The notes beneath the pieces were generated by a model. The model was not told the DNA's origin, searched no databases, and was given only the letters and a program-made list of their open reading frames with translations. This document shows, in pieces, positions 1 through 9,278 of a stretch of 64,000 bases of DNA; position 1 is the stretch's first letter; each line of letters begins with the position of its first letter. The translations under genes and the position numbers were made by a program. Source of the stretch: Sporosarcina jeotgali (lineage in GTDB: Bacteria > Bacillota > Bacilli > Bacillales_A > Planococcaceae); the NCBI RefSeq assembly GCF_033304595.1, contig NZ_CP116341.1, positions 3,079,001-3,143,000 on the forward strand. The letters run 5' to 3'.

Positions 1-1
1 T

Positions 2-2173
2 CAAGGACTGCTTGAGAAGGCCACGTGGGATGAAGCTTTTGATTTGATCATCCATAAGGCAAAAGAGACCATCAAAGAACTAGGACCGAACAGTATAAGC
101 ATCTATTCGACAGGACAAGGCTTCTTGGAGGATTATTACACAACCGCTAAAATCGGACGGGCCGGATTACAAACACACCTTCTCGATGCGAATACACGTT
201 TATGTACAGCAACAACCGAGTTTTGCCTCCTGCAATCATTCGGTGCAGATGGCACACCTGCTTCATACGATGACATTGACGAAACCGAAACACTCATGCT
301 TTTCGGCCATAACGCTGCAGAAACCGGAACGGTCCTATTTGAACGGATCATGGATCGAAAAAAGCGAACAGGGAAACCGTACCTGATTGTTGTGGACCCG
401 CGTGAAACGCTTACTGCCAAGGAAGCAGATCTTCATATTCCGGTGAAACCCGGTGCAAACCTGCCATTACTTAATGGGGTTGTTCGTGAGATACTGCAGA
501 ACGGCAAGCTCGACCAGTCATTCATCGATGAACACACTGTTGGATTTGAAGATATGAAGGATTCTGTCCAGGACTGGACACTGGAACGAGCAGCTAAAGT
601 TACGGAAGTGCCAATTGAAAAATTACAAACGCTCGCAAACGTCCTCGGTTCCACGCCTTCTCTTGTCACGACTACGCTGCAAGGCGTTTATCAAAGTGCT
701 GAAGCGACTACTTCGTGTGTCGCCATTAATAACCTGCATCTGATACGGGGTCTAATCGGAAAACCCGGATGCGGTCCTCTTCATATGGCGGGTCAGCCAA
801 GCTCTTCAGCGAATCGCACTGCTGGCGGAGTGGGAACTTACCCCGCTCATCGGAATCCTACGAATCCTGTCCATATTAAAGAAATGGCAGAGCTGTGGAA
901 TGTGGAGGAAAAAACTTTGCCTGCTGGACCGGAAAAAGGGATTGAAGATATTCTGTCTTTGATTGAAAAGAAGAAAGTCGGTCTATTCTGGAATATTGGA
1001 ACAAACCCTATGGTTTCCCTGCCAAATCGCGAAAGAGCACGCAAGGCCCTGGAAAGCACGTTTGTCATTGTCCAAGATCCATTTATGACCGAAACTTCTG
1101 CTGTTGCGGACGTCATATTGCCTGCAGCATTGTGGGGCGAAAAGGAAGGAACCATGGAGAATGCCGACCGAACCATCAATCTGTTGAGGAAAGCGGTGAA
1201 CCCTCCTGAAGGCATCAAAACCGACTTTGAAATCTTATTGGAGTTTGCAAAACGGATGGACTTCAAGGACAAAGATGGACAGCCATTAGTGGCATACAAT
1301 ACGCCAGAAGAATGCTTCGAGGAATTCAAGGTTATTTCAAAAGGACGTCCATGTGACATGTCGGGAATCACCTATGAGCGTCTCGAGAAAGAAAACGGAC
1401 TTCGCTGGCCTGTACCTGATGAACAATCTAAAGGTACACCGCGCCTTTACTCGGATTTCAAATTCCATACAAAACCGGATGATGCCCAAACATTCGGGAA
1501 GGACCAATTCACTGGCCGTGCCCTCTCCAAAGAGGAATTTGAGGATATCGGAGCAGATGGACGCGCAATCTTGCGTCCGACCCGCCACGTTCCTCCATTT
1601 GAGCAGCCGAATGATGAGTACCCATTATGGTTGACGACGGGCAGGCTCGTTTGGCATTGGCACACTCGGACAAAAACCGCTCGATCTCCAATTCTCCATA
1701 TGGCTGCACAGCACGGTTATGTGGAAATCAATGAGCAGGACGCATCTGCACTCGGAATTTTGGAAGGTGAAGTTGTCCGTATTACGTCTCCGCGCGGTGT
1801 CATTGAAGTGCCCGCTCGTATCGGAACGGTTGTTCAAAAAGGACTGATTTTTGTCCCATTCCATTTTGGGAACTGGGATAAAAAAGAGGCGGCAAATGAG
1901 CTTACCATCGACTTAGTCGATCCACTTTCCAAACAGCCGCTGTTCAAACAGGCTGCCTGCAAAGTGGAAAAGTTGCGTGATACCCATCACGTCCAAAAAG
2001 ATGAATCTTTAGAGTCCATCGCGGCAAATTACGGAATTACTGCTGCTGAACTATTGGCAGCAAATCAGGTGACAACACCTTATGAAATTCAAATGGGGAC
2101 TTCTTTGGAAATTCCTGCTTCCATTATCAATACACCGATCCAGCCTTATTTGCCATATCGGAACAAGATGTAA
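2..2173 (+). CDS. Molybdopterin oxidoreductase, nitrate reductase (NasA/NapA) type, 5' end outside window, with C-terminal LysM
   Basis: Open from the window edge in the frame of base 2 (QGLLEKATWDEAFDLI), so the 5' part with the usual N-terminal Fe-S region is missing and the TTG at 44 is not the start. The motif NTRLCTAT (codons near 200) sits where NapA/NasA enzymes carry the cysteine that binds molybdenum, and YDDID follows as in nitrate reductases. GPLHMAGQPS, WNIGTNP and ADVILPAALWGEKEG are typical of the assimilatory nitrate reductase branch; the C-terminal half is the molydopterin dinucleotide-binding beta-barrel. After this, roughly bases 1984-2120 encode a LysM-like module (HHVQKDESLESIAANYG ... 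LEIP), which is not part of the standard family. Probably a cytoplasmic oxidoreductase using nitrate or a related substrate; a formate dehydrogenase-like role cannot be excluded. A terminator follows. Confidence 0.85.
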   Translation, partial: QGLLEKATWDEAFDLIIHKAKETIKELGPNSISIYSTGQGFLEDYYTTAKIGRAGLQTHLLDANTRLCTATTEFCLLQSFGADGTPASYDDIDETETLMLFGHNAAETGTVLFERIMDRKKRTGKPYLIVVDPRETLTAKEADLHIPVKPGANLPLLNGVVREILQNGKLDQSFIDEHTVGFEDMKDSVQDWTLERAAKVTEVPIEKLQTLANVLGSTPSLVTTTLQGVYQSAEATTSCVAINNLHLIRGLIGKPGCGPLHMAGQPSSSANRTAGGVGTYPAHRNPTNPVHIKEMAELWNVEEKTLPAGPEKGIEDILSLIEKKKVGLFWNIGTNPMVSLPNRERARKALESTFVIVQDPFMTETSAVADVILPAALWGEKEGTMENADRTINLLRKAVNPPEGIKTDFEILLEFAKRMDFKDKDGQPLVAYNTPEECFEEFKVISKGRPCDMSGITYERLEKENGLRWPVPDEQSKGTPRLYSDFKFHTKPDDAQTFGKDQFTGRALSKEEFEDIGADGRAILRPTRHVPPFEQPNDEYPLWLTTGRLVWHWHTRTKTARSPILHMAAQHGYVEINEQDASALGILEGEVVRITSPRGVIEVPARIGTVVQKGLIFVPFHFGNWDKKEAANELTIDLVDPLSKQPLFKQAACKVEKLRDTHHVQKDESLESIAANYGITAAELLAANQVTTPYEIQMGTSLEIPASIINTPIQPYLPYRNKM

Positions 2174-2181
2174 ATGTACGA

Positions 2182-2210
2182 AAGGGTTCGTCCTCAGGGC
2201 GGACTCTTTT
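2182..2210 (+). terminator. Intrinsic terminator after the molybdoenzyme
   Basis: Stem AAGGGTTCGTCC / GGGCGGACTCTT (12 pairs with three G-U pairs), a three-base loop and a T tract. Confidence 0.7.
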
Positions 2211-2296
2211 CATTAACCTTTTCTTTCACTGCCATCCCGGCAGATTCTCCTTCAATTAGATGCCGGATTTCGGTATAGTGAAGTCAGGTGATGATT

Positions 2297-3055
2297 ATGA
2301 AAAAAATGATGATCCGGACAAACGGAAATTGGTTCGGCGGGATAACGATGAAAGACATTGATGCTTGTGAACAAAATAACATGGCACTGCATGCCTGTCT
2401 TGATCGGACCGATGTCCTTAGAAATCGGAGAATGCTCGCAACATCCCTTGGTTATACAGCAGAGGACTTGGTATGCGCAAACCAAACCCACAGTGCTAAC
2501 TTCTACAAAGTAACAGCTGCTGATAGAGGGAGAGGCGCATTAGACCAGGCAACTGCAATCCCGAATACAGATGCACTCTACACTAGCGAACGGGACATCG
2601 TTCTTGCCGGCTTCATGGCGGATTGTGTTCCCGTACTTCTTTCCAACGAACCCGCGGGCATCGTCGGTGTCGTCCATTCTGGCTGGCAAGGCACTGTCAA
2701 AGAGATTACGCCTAAATTGCTGAAGCATTTAATCGAGATGGAGATGTGCAGACCGGAAGATTTCCAAGTCTTTATCGGGCCCGCACTGAGCCAAGAAAAG
2801 TTTGAAGTGGACCGTGACGTCTACGAAAAGTTTCATAGTCTTGGCTACGCGGAACCGTGGATTTCGTTTAACGAAACTACCGGTAAATATCATATTGATA
2901 ACCAGCAGACTGTGAAAGCCCAATGTGAACTTGCGGGCATTCCAAGTACTAATATTGAAATCAATCCAACATGTACATTTCAAAGTGACGATGGGTTTTC
3001 GTACCGGCAGGACAAAATGGCAGGGCGCCATTTGGCATTCATCGGATTAAAGTAA
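2297..3055 (+). CDS. PgeF/YlmD-family laccase-domain protein (purine nucleoside-active)
   Basis: A protein of 252 residues of the multicopper-polyphenol-oxidase (laccase-domain, YfiH/YlmD) family. Characterised members bind zinc and act on purine nucleosides or fix peptidoglycan precursor errors; which applies here is unknown. The three conserved metal-site motifs are visible: NQTHSANF (His), DCVPVLL (Cys) and VHSGWQGT (His). The start at 2297 is preferred because AGGTG lies six bases upstream; in-frame GTG/ATG codons at 2288-2291 overlap that site. In Bacillus ylmD lies in the division-linked ylm cluster, whereas here it stands alone between two terminators, so it is probably a second paralogue. 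Confidence 0.85.
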   Translation: MKKMMIRTNGNWFGGITMKDIDACEQNNMALHACLDRTDVLRNRRMLATSLGYTAEDLVCANQTHSANFYKVTAADRGRGALDQATAIPNTDALYTSERDIVLAGFMADCVPVLLSNEPAGIVGVVHSGWQGTVKEITPKLLKHLIEMEMCRPEDFQVFIGPALSQEKFEVDRDVYEKFHSLGYAEPWISFNETTGKYHIDNQQTVKAQCELAGIPSTNIEINPTCTFQSDDGFSYRQDKMAGRHLAFIGLK

Positions 3056-3079
3056 CCGAGCAGATAGCGCTCGGTTTTT
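3055..3079 (+). terminator. Intrinsic terminator after the laccase-domain gene
   Basis: Stem ACCGAGC / GCTCGGT with a seven-base loop, followed by TTTTT. It overlaps the stop codon of the convergent cdaR gene. Confidence 0.8.
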
Positions 3080-4163
3080 AAGTTTGTGCTCCTTCTTTAA
3101 GCACGATCGCATAATACAATTGGACCGCTGAGTTAAATCGAGTCGGGTCCAGCCCGGTGAGTTCAGAAATGCGTTTAAGGCGGTACGAGAGTGTGTGCCG
3201 GTGGATCCCAAGCTCTTCTGACGTCTTTTTTGCATGCTGATCATGGTCTAAATACGTTTTAAGTGTTTCCAGCAGCTGTTCATTCAGACTGCCCAATACC
3301 CTCTCGATGTATTGCCTATGCAAAGCTTGTTGATATGCTCCCATCAACGCCTGAACTTCTATTTTTTCAAAATCACTGATGAGTACTTCCGCTTCCCCGA
3401 ATTGGATTGCCTGGCGGGCAGATTCATAGGCCAAAACGATATCCTCTTCTCCGCAAACCGTCTTACCGATTCCAATCTTCAGAATCGAACCCCTTTGCTG
3501 TTCACAAGCCCATTTCACTCTTTTGTTCACGTGTTCCCGATCCAACCCCCATATTAGAAATGGAATGGTATTCCCCTGGTCAGCTCCAGCCAAAACTGAA
3601 CGAACTGCCAGCGTTTCTGCCAGCCAATCCGCTAGATGATTCGGCGTGCCCGTTGTCTTATTTTGATGAACGATCACAATCGTAAACGGGCCTTTCAGGG
3701 AAATCGATAACATGTTCATCCGATCCCGTGTAACACCTGAAATGGGAAGCCCGCTGACTACCTCTTTAAATACCAATTCTCCAGCCGTCCTTTTCCACTC
3801 CGATTCAGAGGTCAATAAAGACTGGTGAACCATCATTTCCGTCGTCAACTGGACGAGAGTCGCTACATCGCGCAACTCTTTTTCAAATCCAGATATTCCA
3901 ATTACACCGACCAGTCGAGATTGATAGTGAATTGGTAAATTTACGCCAGGCTTGGAGCCCGGCCAATCCCTTAGATTAGTTGCGTCAATCCAAAGCGGCG
4001 TTCCCGTTTTTGCAACATGGGCCGCTCCTTCATGAATTCGATTCACCCGTTCTCTTTCACCTGAAGCCAAAATCATTCCGTTTGTATCCATCACATTCAA
4101 ATTACGCGCCAATCTAAACATTGTCTGTTCTACGATATCCTCCGCAAGCCGTTTCGTCAGCAC
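3078..4163 (-). CDS. cdaR: CdaR-family sugar diacid/glycerate regulator
   Basis: A protein of 361 residues with the domain order of carbohydrate diacid regulators: an N-terminal diacid-recognition domain (about 1-135, starting TKRLAEDIVEQT and containing GVNLPIHYQSRLVGVIG), a middle GGDEF-like degenerate domain, and a C-terminal PucR-type helix-turn-helix (about 300-355; ELGIHRHTLSYRLKRI). The start is GTG at 4163, consistent with the family's N-terminus. It is transcribed divergently from glycerate kinase and the permease across a 129-bp region with dyads, so it very likely activates that operon in response to glycerate or sugar diacids. The inducer is inferred from the family, not seen. Confidence 0.9.
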   Translation of the reverse strand: MLTKRLAEDIVEQTMFRLARNLNVMDTNGMILASGERERVNRIHEGAAHVAKTGTPLWIDATNLRDWPGSKPGVNLPIHYQSRLVGVIGISGFEKELRDVATLVQLTTEMMVHQSLLTSESEWKRTAGELVFKEVVSGLPISGVTRDRMNMLSISLKGPFTIVIVHQNKTTGTPNHLADWLAETLAVRSVLAGADQGNTIPFLIWGLDREHVNKRVKWACEQQRGSILKIGIGKTVCGEEDIVLAYESARQAIQFGEAEVLISDFEKIEVQALMGAYQQALHRQYIERVLGSLNEQLLETLKTYLDHDQHAKKTSEELGIHRHTLSYRLKRISELTGLDPTRFNSAVQLYYAIVLKEGAQT

Positions 4164-4176
4164 AACTCCACCCCAA

Positions 4177-4253
4177 TGTATAAAAAATTCTTCAAATCTA
4201 ATAGATTCTTATACACCAAGTCTAATGTATTTTGACTATTCTGTACATATAAT
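4177..4253 (+). promoter_or_regulatory. Divergent control region of the glycerate operon: dyads and -10 box
   Basis: A perfect TATAAT lies at 4248-4253, about 40 bases before the kinase start, without a good -35 at normal spacing, which fits activator dependence. Upstream are TGTATAA (4177-4183) inverted against TTATACA (4209-4215), and a compact palindrome AATCTAATAGATT (4195-4207). These are candidate CdaR sites; assignment to CdaR is inference from position. Confidence 0.5.
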
Positions 4254-4292
4254 GATAGACATCAACTACTACTTGATAGGAATGATGCATTC

Positions 4293-5432
4293 ATGAAAAT
4301 ACTCGTAGCACCAGACTCTTTTAAAGGAAGTTTGTCTGCTCTGCAAGCAGCTGAAGCTATGGCTGAAGGTATCCGAGCGGCAGACCCGGACAGCACATCT
4401 GTTTTATTGCCTGCCGCTGATGGCGGAGAAGGGACGATGCAAAGTTTAGTCGATGCAACGAATGGGAAATTTGTATCTCTGCTCGTTGAAGGACCACTTG
4501 GCCGCCTCATCCCCGCACGCTACGGAATGCTCGGGGATTGCGCTGCCTGCGTTATTGAATTAGCAGAAGCTTCCGGTTTGATGCGTCTGACTGATCAAGA
4601 ACGAAATCCACTTATGACCTCATCATTTGGAACCGGGCAATTACTCGTCCATGCGCTTAATGCAGGTTTCCGTGACTTTATAATCGGCCTTGGCGGAAGT
4701 GCCACAAATGATGGCGGCGCAGGAATTTTACAAGCCTTAGGCATGAGGTTGCTGGATTCGAATGGGGATGAACTTCCTAAAGGCGGGGGCGCGTTGCAAA
4801 GTCTGCATGCCATTGATTCTGCCTTTTTTGACCCGCGAATCGCTGAAAGCAAGTTTTTAATTGCGGCAGATGTTACAAATCCATTCATAGGACCAGATGG
4901 AGCTTCAGCCGTTTTCGGACCGCAAAAAGGGGCTTCCAGCGCTGATGTTGAACTTCTCGACAGCAGTCTTACCAACTTTGCAGACATTATAGAAAAGCAT
5001 ACAGGAATCTCTCTGCATCATGCTCCTGGTGCTGGTGCTGCTGGCGGAGCAGGAGGCGTGTTCCAAGTCTTTTTCTCGAGTACTTTCCAGCCAGGCATAA
5101 ACGTCGTTCTGGAAACACTCCATTTTGATAAATACTTAAAAACCGCTGATCTCGTTATTACAGGGGAAGGCCGTTCTGACAGTCAAACATTCTCAGGGAA
5201 AACGCCTTACGGAATCGCACAGGCGGCTCAACAAAAAAGTGTCCCTGTACTGCTTGTATCTGGAACAATCATGCCGGAAAGTCACACCGCACTCGCTGAC
5301 TTATTTGCAGGTGTGCACGCCCTCACTTCGGATAGCATTACAGCAGCTGATGCGATGTCGAATCCGTATAGTTTGTTAAAAGAAACCACTAAACAGGCAA
5401 TTCTGCACTATAAAAATAAGGAGGAATGTTAA
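4293..5432 (+). CDS. glxK: Glycerate kinase (GlxK/GarK type)
   Basis: A protein of 379 residues, the usual length for the bacterial glycerate kinase type that makes 2-phosphoglycerate. Recognisable motifs are MKILVAPDSFKGSLSA at the N-terminus, PAADGGEGT (about 51), GLGGSATNDGG (about 132) and TGEGRSDSQTFSGKTPYG (about 291). Its stop codon TAA is directly abutted by the ATG of the permease, so the two are one transcript and probably translationally coupled. With CdaR next door this forms a regulator-kinase-transporter unit for uptake and entry of D-glycerate into glycolysis. Confidence 0.93.
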   Translation: MKILVAPDSFKGSLSALQAAEAMAEGIRAADPDSTSVLLPAADGGEGTMQSLVDATNGKFVSLLVEGPLGRLIPARYGMLGDCAACVIELAEASGLMRLTDQERNPLMTSSFGTGQLLVHALNAGFRDFIIGLGGSATNDGGAGILQALGMRLLDSNGDELPKGGGALQSLHAIDSAFFDPRIAESKFLIAADVTNPFIGPDGASAVFGPQKGASSADVELLDSSLTNFADIIEKHTGISLHHAPGAGAAGGAGGVFQVFFSSTFQPGINVVLETLHFDKYLKTADLVITGEGRSDSQTFSGKTPYGIAQAAQQKSVPVLLVSGTIMPESHTALADLFAGVHALTSDSITAADAMSNPYSLLKETTKQAILHYKNKEEC

Positions 5433-6779
5433 ATGTTGTTTGCCATGATTATTTTAAGTGTCGTTCTTATTATCTTTTTAACAGCCGTTTTGAAAGTCCA
5501 TCCATTCTTATCACTTCTTGCAGGTGCATTTTTCATTGGAATTACATCGGGAATGCCGCTATTGACTGTTGTAGATACAGTGAACGAAGGATTTGGCGGG
5601 CTCATGAAAGGAATCGGAATTGTCATCGTTGCTGGTACTATCATTGGTGTCATCCTTGAGAAATCCGGTGCCGCTTATAGAATGGCTGAAGTTGTTTTAC
5701 GTGTTATTGGGGAAAAGCGCCCTCAACTTGCCATGTCACTCATCGGTTATATCGTCTCCATTCCTGTATTTTGCGACTCAGGATTTGTCATTTTAACAAG
5801 CCTAAAGAAAGCGCTTGCAAAACGTGCTGGGGTGACAATCGCATCTATGTCTGTTGCACTGGCGACAGGATTGTTCGCGACACATACTCTTGTCCCCCCT
5901 ACTCCCGGTCCGATTGCAGCTGCCGGGAATATCGGAGCCGAAGGTTATTTAGGGGTTATTATTTTAATCGGTCTAATCGTTGCAATTCCAGCAACTGTTG
6001 TCGGATACTTATGGGCTGTAAAGGTCGGATCAAAGATTACTGTTCCTGAGGACGAAGAATCCGTTACATTCGACTATGATGAAATTGTAAAGTCTTTTGG
6101 GGAAATGCCTTCAGCGTTTAAAGCATTTCTTCCGATTGTCTTGCCAATTATCTTAATTGGAGCGGGTTCTGTTGCAAAGCTCACAATGGGAGAAAGCAGC
6201 TTCAGCTCATTCTTACAGTTCATTGGTTCCCCTTCCGTTGCATTGCTGTTTGGAGTGCTTGCAGCGTTCCTGCTGTTGCCAAAATTGAACGAAGAAACAC
6301 TTACCGGCTGGATTGGCGAAGGTCTTAAGGAAGCAGCTCCTATCTTACTGATTACTGGGGCCGGCGGGGCATTTGGTAAAGTGATTGCCACTTCAGGTGT
6401 CGCTGAACTGATTGGTGAAATGAACTTCACTGCGCTTGCAGGCGGTGCGTTATTCCTACTCGTTCCGTTCTTCATATCCGCAGCTCTGAAAACCGCGCAA
6501 GGTTCTTCCACTGCTGCATTGGTTATTGCTTCCACCTTAGTAGCACCGCTGCTTCCTGCAATGGGGATTGAAGGAGCGATTCCGCTTGCACTGGTTGTGA
6601 TGGCTGTAGGAGCCGGTGCAATGACCGTGAGTCATGTAAACGACAGTTTCTTCTGGGTCGTGACAGAATTCAGCGGCATGAAAGTGACAGACGCCTATAA
6701 AGCTCAAACGATGGCGACTTTACTGATGGGTGTTACGACCATTGCCGTTACGATGTTATTATGGCTGGTTCTTGTATGA
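5433..6779 (+). CDS. GntP-family permease, probable glycerate/gluconate:H+ symporter
   Basis: A very hydrophobic protein of 448 residues with about 12-14 membrane spans, the usual length of the gluconate permease (GntP) family. Family motifs include IPVFCDSGFVIL, ATHTLVPPTPGPIAAAG (about 150-166) and VNDSFFWVV near the C-terminus. It begins immediately after the kinase stop codon, so the substrate is most likely glycerate rather than gluconate; this rests on context alone. A strong terminator follows after about 110 bases that hold no gene. Confidence 0.9.
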   Translation: MLFAMIILSVVLIIFLTAVLKVHPFLSLLAGAFFIGITSGMPLLTVVDTVNEGFGGLMKGIGIVIVAGTIIGVILEKSGAAYRMAEVVLRVIGEKRPQLAMSLIGYIVSIPVFCDSGFVILTSLKKALAKRAGVTIASMSVALATGLFATHTLVPPTPGPIAAAGNIGAEGYLGVIILIGLIVAIPATVVGYLWAVKVGSKITVPEDEESVTFDYDEIVKSFGEMPSAFKAFLPIVLPIILIGAGSVAKLTMGESSFSSFLQFIGSPSVALLFGVLAAFLLLPKLNEETLTGWIGEGLKEAAPILLITGAGGAFGKVIATSGVAELIGEMNFTALAGGALFLLVPFFISAALKTAQGSSTAALVIASTLVAPLLPAMGIEGAIPLALVVMAVGAGAMTVSHVNDSFFWVVTEFSGMKVTDAYKAQTMATLLMGVTTIAVTMLLWLVLV

Positions 6780-6886
6780 TTGAAATCTGAACAGCGAATG
6801 GAACATGGCGGGAGCGTTACTCAGGAATTCGTATTTATTAACTCTCGTAGATTCGATCTCGAAGACATAGTGACTCGCTTCCACTG

Positions 6887-6934
6887 AAAAAAACAGACCT
6901 GCTGGAGTTTACACTCCAGCAGGTCTGTTTTTTG
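6887..6934. terminator. Bidirectional terminator between permease and PBP4
   Basis: A 21-bp perfect stem (AAAAAACAGACCT plus GCTGGAGT) with loop TTAC and A/T tracts on both sides. It serves both convergent genes. Confidence 0.9.
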
Positions 6935-6935
6935 A

Positions 6936-8459
6936 TTATAAATCTGATTCTGCAAGTGCTGTGGCAATAGCGTCTTCTATTTGAGTTACGGGTCCCATAA
7001 TGTAATTGTTTATTATAATCGAGAAAACCAGGGGTGTTCCTTTTTTAGTCGTTACATATCCCGACAGCGTGGAGACACCAGTGATGGAGCCTGTTTTTGC
7101 AGCCACGTTTCCTTTCGTAGAATCCCCTGTCATACGATTGCGGAGTGTTCCGCCAACCATGCGATCCCCTTCACCCGCGAGCGGCAGTGATTCTCTGAAA
7201 GCCGGATACCAAGGTTCGTCTTGAGCGCGTACGAGAAGTGTCGTCAGCGTTTCAGATGAGACTAAGTTTTTGTGGGACATCCCGGAACCGTCGCGCAGCA
7301 GAACCGTCCCCTTTGTGATTCCGAGCCTCTCAAGTGTTTCAGACATCACTGAGAGGCCTGCGTTCCAGCTGCCTTCGCCCTTTTCCACTCTTCCCATTTC
7401 TTTCACAAGCATTTCCGCATGCCCATTGTTACTCAGTTTCATGAATGGAATATAGATTTCATTCAACGGCATAGACTTTTTAGTTACAAGGGCTTTCGCA
7501 TTTTCAGGGGCAACTCCACGCTGAAGTCCGCTTTTTCCAAGCACTTGAATTCCTTCTTTTTGCAACGCACTTCTAAATACATCAAGTACCAGCTCCGATG
7601 GCTGCCAAACGGCCGTCCATGAACGTGAACTTGAAGCACCTACTGGAATGGTACCTTCTACAATAATTCGATTCGTCCCATGTTCCCTATGGATGGAAAT
7701 CTTCTTTTCTCCATCTTTCCCAACTGTTTTCGCCTCATTTACAATTACGGACGTTTCGGTTTTTGGCGTTAACGTGACAGCCGGCAGCTCACCCTTTTTT
7801 GCTCCCGGCTTCACTTCGACTATAACGGTTCCTGTATCATAATCTTCGTTCGGAGATAGCGTGAGAGCCGATACTTGTGCGCCAACATAGTTGAATTCAT
7901 CCGACCAATTCAAGTCCTGGGAGTACCGATCATCATCATACCAGCTGTCATCTGCAAACAAATTTCCTTTGATGGTTTTAATGCCTTGTTGCTTCAACTC
8001 TTCAGCAAATTTCACGAGGTCACTTTGAAGAAGTGCAGGATCTCCTTTGCCCACTAAATAGACATCCCCTTGAAGAGCAGAACCCTTCTGCTTACTCGCA
8101 GTTACCACTTCGGTTTGGAATCGATAGTCAGATCCAAGAACATCTAATGCAGCAGCGCCCGTCAGAAGTTTCATGTTAGAAGCAGGTCTCAATCGAATAT
8201 CCCCCATATGCGAATAGATCGATTTTCCAGTATCCGCCTTTCGAACACTGACTCCCGTTATTCCGCCCTTCAATTTTGGATCTGCTAGGAGGACGTCCAA
8301 TTTCTTAGACAACGTTACGGATGCATTCGCTGGCGGCGTGATGAAAGCCGCTGAGGCAGCGAGTGCAGGGATGGTTTGTTCATAAGCGATGGGGAGATAT
8401 GCAACGGCGAGTAAAATGGCAACTAAGAGTAGTTGTTTTCCAGTTCGTTTGTTCAGCAT
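6936..8459 (-). CDS. dacC: D-alanyl-D-alanine carboxypeptidase/endopeptidase (PBP4, peptidase S13)
   Basis: A protein of 507 residues of the class C penicillin-binding protein type (DacB of E. coli, DacC of B. subtilis). It has an N-terminal hydrophobic export segment (about 9-36, ending ALAAS). The three penicillin-binding motifs are present: SNMK (Ser94-Lys97), SNN (343-345) and KTG (455-457). It acts outside the membrane, trimming or cleaving peptidoglycan stem peptides. It is monocistronic: a strong terminator follows, and upstream lies a divergent intergenic region containing repeat array 1. The symbol is by similarity to the Bacillus gene. Confidence 0.9.
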   Translation of the reverse strand: MLNKRTGKQLLLVAILLAVAYLPIAYEQTIPALAASAAFITPPANASVTLSKKLDVLLADPKLKGGITGVSVRKADTGKSIYSHMGDIRLRPASNMKLLTGAAALDVLGSDYRFQTEVVTASKQKGSALQGDVYLVGKGDPALLQSDLVKFAEELKQQGIKTIKGNLFADDSWYDDDRYSQDLNWSDEFNYVGAQVSALTLSPNEDYDTGTVIVEVKPGAKKGELPAVTLTPKTETSVIVNEAKTVGKDGEKKISIHREHGTNRIIVEGTIPVGASSSRSWTAVWQPSELVLDVFRSALQKEGIQVLGKSGLQRGVAPENAKALVTKKSMPLNEIYIPFMKLSNNGHAEMLVKEMGRVEKGEGSWNAGLSVMSETLERLGITKGTVLLRDGSGMSHKNLVSSETLTTLLVRAQDEPWYPAFRESLPLAGEGDRMVGGTLRNRMTGDSTKGNVAAKTGSITGVSTLSGYVTTKKGTPLVFSIIINNYIMGPVTQIEDAIATALAESDL

Positions 8460-8687
8460 TCAATACCATTTCCCTTCAATTTTTCTTTAGTATATCAATT
8501 ATCGAGTGGAATAAACTGTTATAATAGAGAATAATCAGAATTTGATGGGTTAGTTACAGAACCCTCGCATAGGTCGCCTGTCCCATAATATCAACTACCG
8601 ATATAGTTTATGTATGTCAGTAAAGGTATATAACCCGGTTAAAAAATGATTTAGGTTGTGGAAAGACGGTTGAGCTACAGGTTAAAC

Positions 8688-8932
8688 GGGCGGGTTCTGA
8701 TGCTTAATGAGCGGGTACCAGATCTTAACGGGCGGGTTCTCCTCTGGAATGAGCGGGTTCCGACGCTTAACGGGCGGGGTCTCCTCTGGAATGAGCGGGT
8801 TCCGACGCTTAACGAGCGGGTTCTCCTCTGGAATGAGCGGGTTCCGACGCTTAACGGGCGGGGTCTCCTCTGGAATGAGCGGGTTCCGACGCTTAACGGG
8901 CGGGTTCTCCACTGAAACGGGCGGGTTCTAGC
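8688..8932 (+). repeat. 21-bp tandem repeat array 1 (GAGCGGGTT family)
   Basis: Twelve cores (G[A/G]GCGGGTTC and close variants) occur at exact 21-base steps from 8690 to 8921. Two 21-mers largely alternate: one continues TCCTCTGGAAT, the other CGACGCTTAAC, so the higher-order unit is 42 bp. It lies in the 509-bp divergent region between PBP4 and a small membrane-protein gene. Because 21 is a multiple of 3 the array is open in several frames on both strands; I do not regard those as genes. The rest of the region (8460-8687) shows no gene or recognisable site. Confidence 0.95.
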
Positions 8933-8968
8933 TCATGTACGAGCAGAGCTATGAAAGGGGCGTTTATA

Positions 8969-9229
8969 ATGAGAGAAACAACTCAAGACGAAACCGTCAA
9001 CGAACCTAACGACGGGATACATTTGGTTGTTATACTGGTCATTGCAAGTATTGGCGTGTGGCTGCATTTATCTGAATGGATTATTGGCTCAATTGAGGCA
9101 GCTTATTTTTCAATCATTTTCCTATTTGTTGATAAAAAAGGGTGGGGCAAATTTTTGAAACTAGCAAGTCTTCTACTCATTCTGTGGATTGTGCAGAAAT
9201 GGCTAGTTAGTTTTTCATTCCTATCTTAA
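8969..9229 (+). CDS. Small membrane protein, unknown
   Basis: A protein of 86 residues starting at ATG 8969, chosen because AAAGGGG lies 9 bases upstream; an in-frame ATG at 8951 overlaps that site. An acidic N-terminus (about 20 residues) is followed by two or three hydrophobic segments (about 21-38, 44-55, 64-84) separated by the basic stretch DKKGWGKF. I recognise no family. It lies directly downstream of repeat array 1 and is followed by a terminator. Confidence 0.6.
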   Translation: MRETTQDETVNEPNDGIHLVVILVIASIGVWLHLSEWIIGSIEAAYFSIIFLFVDKKGWGKFLKLASLLLILWIVQKWLVSFSFLS

Positions 9230-9237
9230 CCCCCCCA

Positions 9238-9278
9238 AAAAAGAGCGGCAGTGGTTAACACCCTGCCGCCCTCTTTTA
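9238..9278. terminator. Bidirectional terminator
   Basis: AAAGAGCGGCAG / CTGCCGCCCTCTTTT stem with one bulge and A/T tracts on both sides, between convergent genes. Confidence 0.8.

Noticed and set aside
6160-6169. Single exact GAGCGGGTTC inside the GntP-type gene
   Set aside because: A lone copy within conserved coding sequence; chance or codon-driven.
8658-8931. Open frames inside array 1 on both strands
   Set aside because: They exist because the unit is 21 bases without stops; no ribosome sites, and several frames are equally open.
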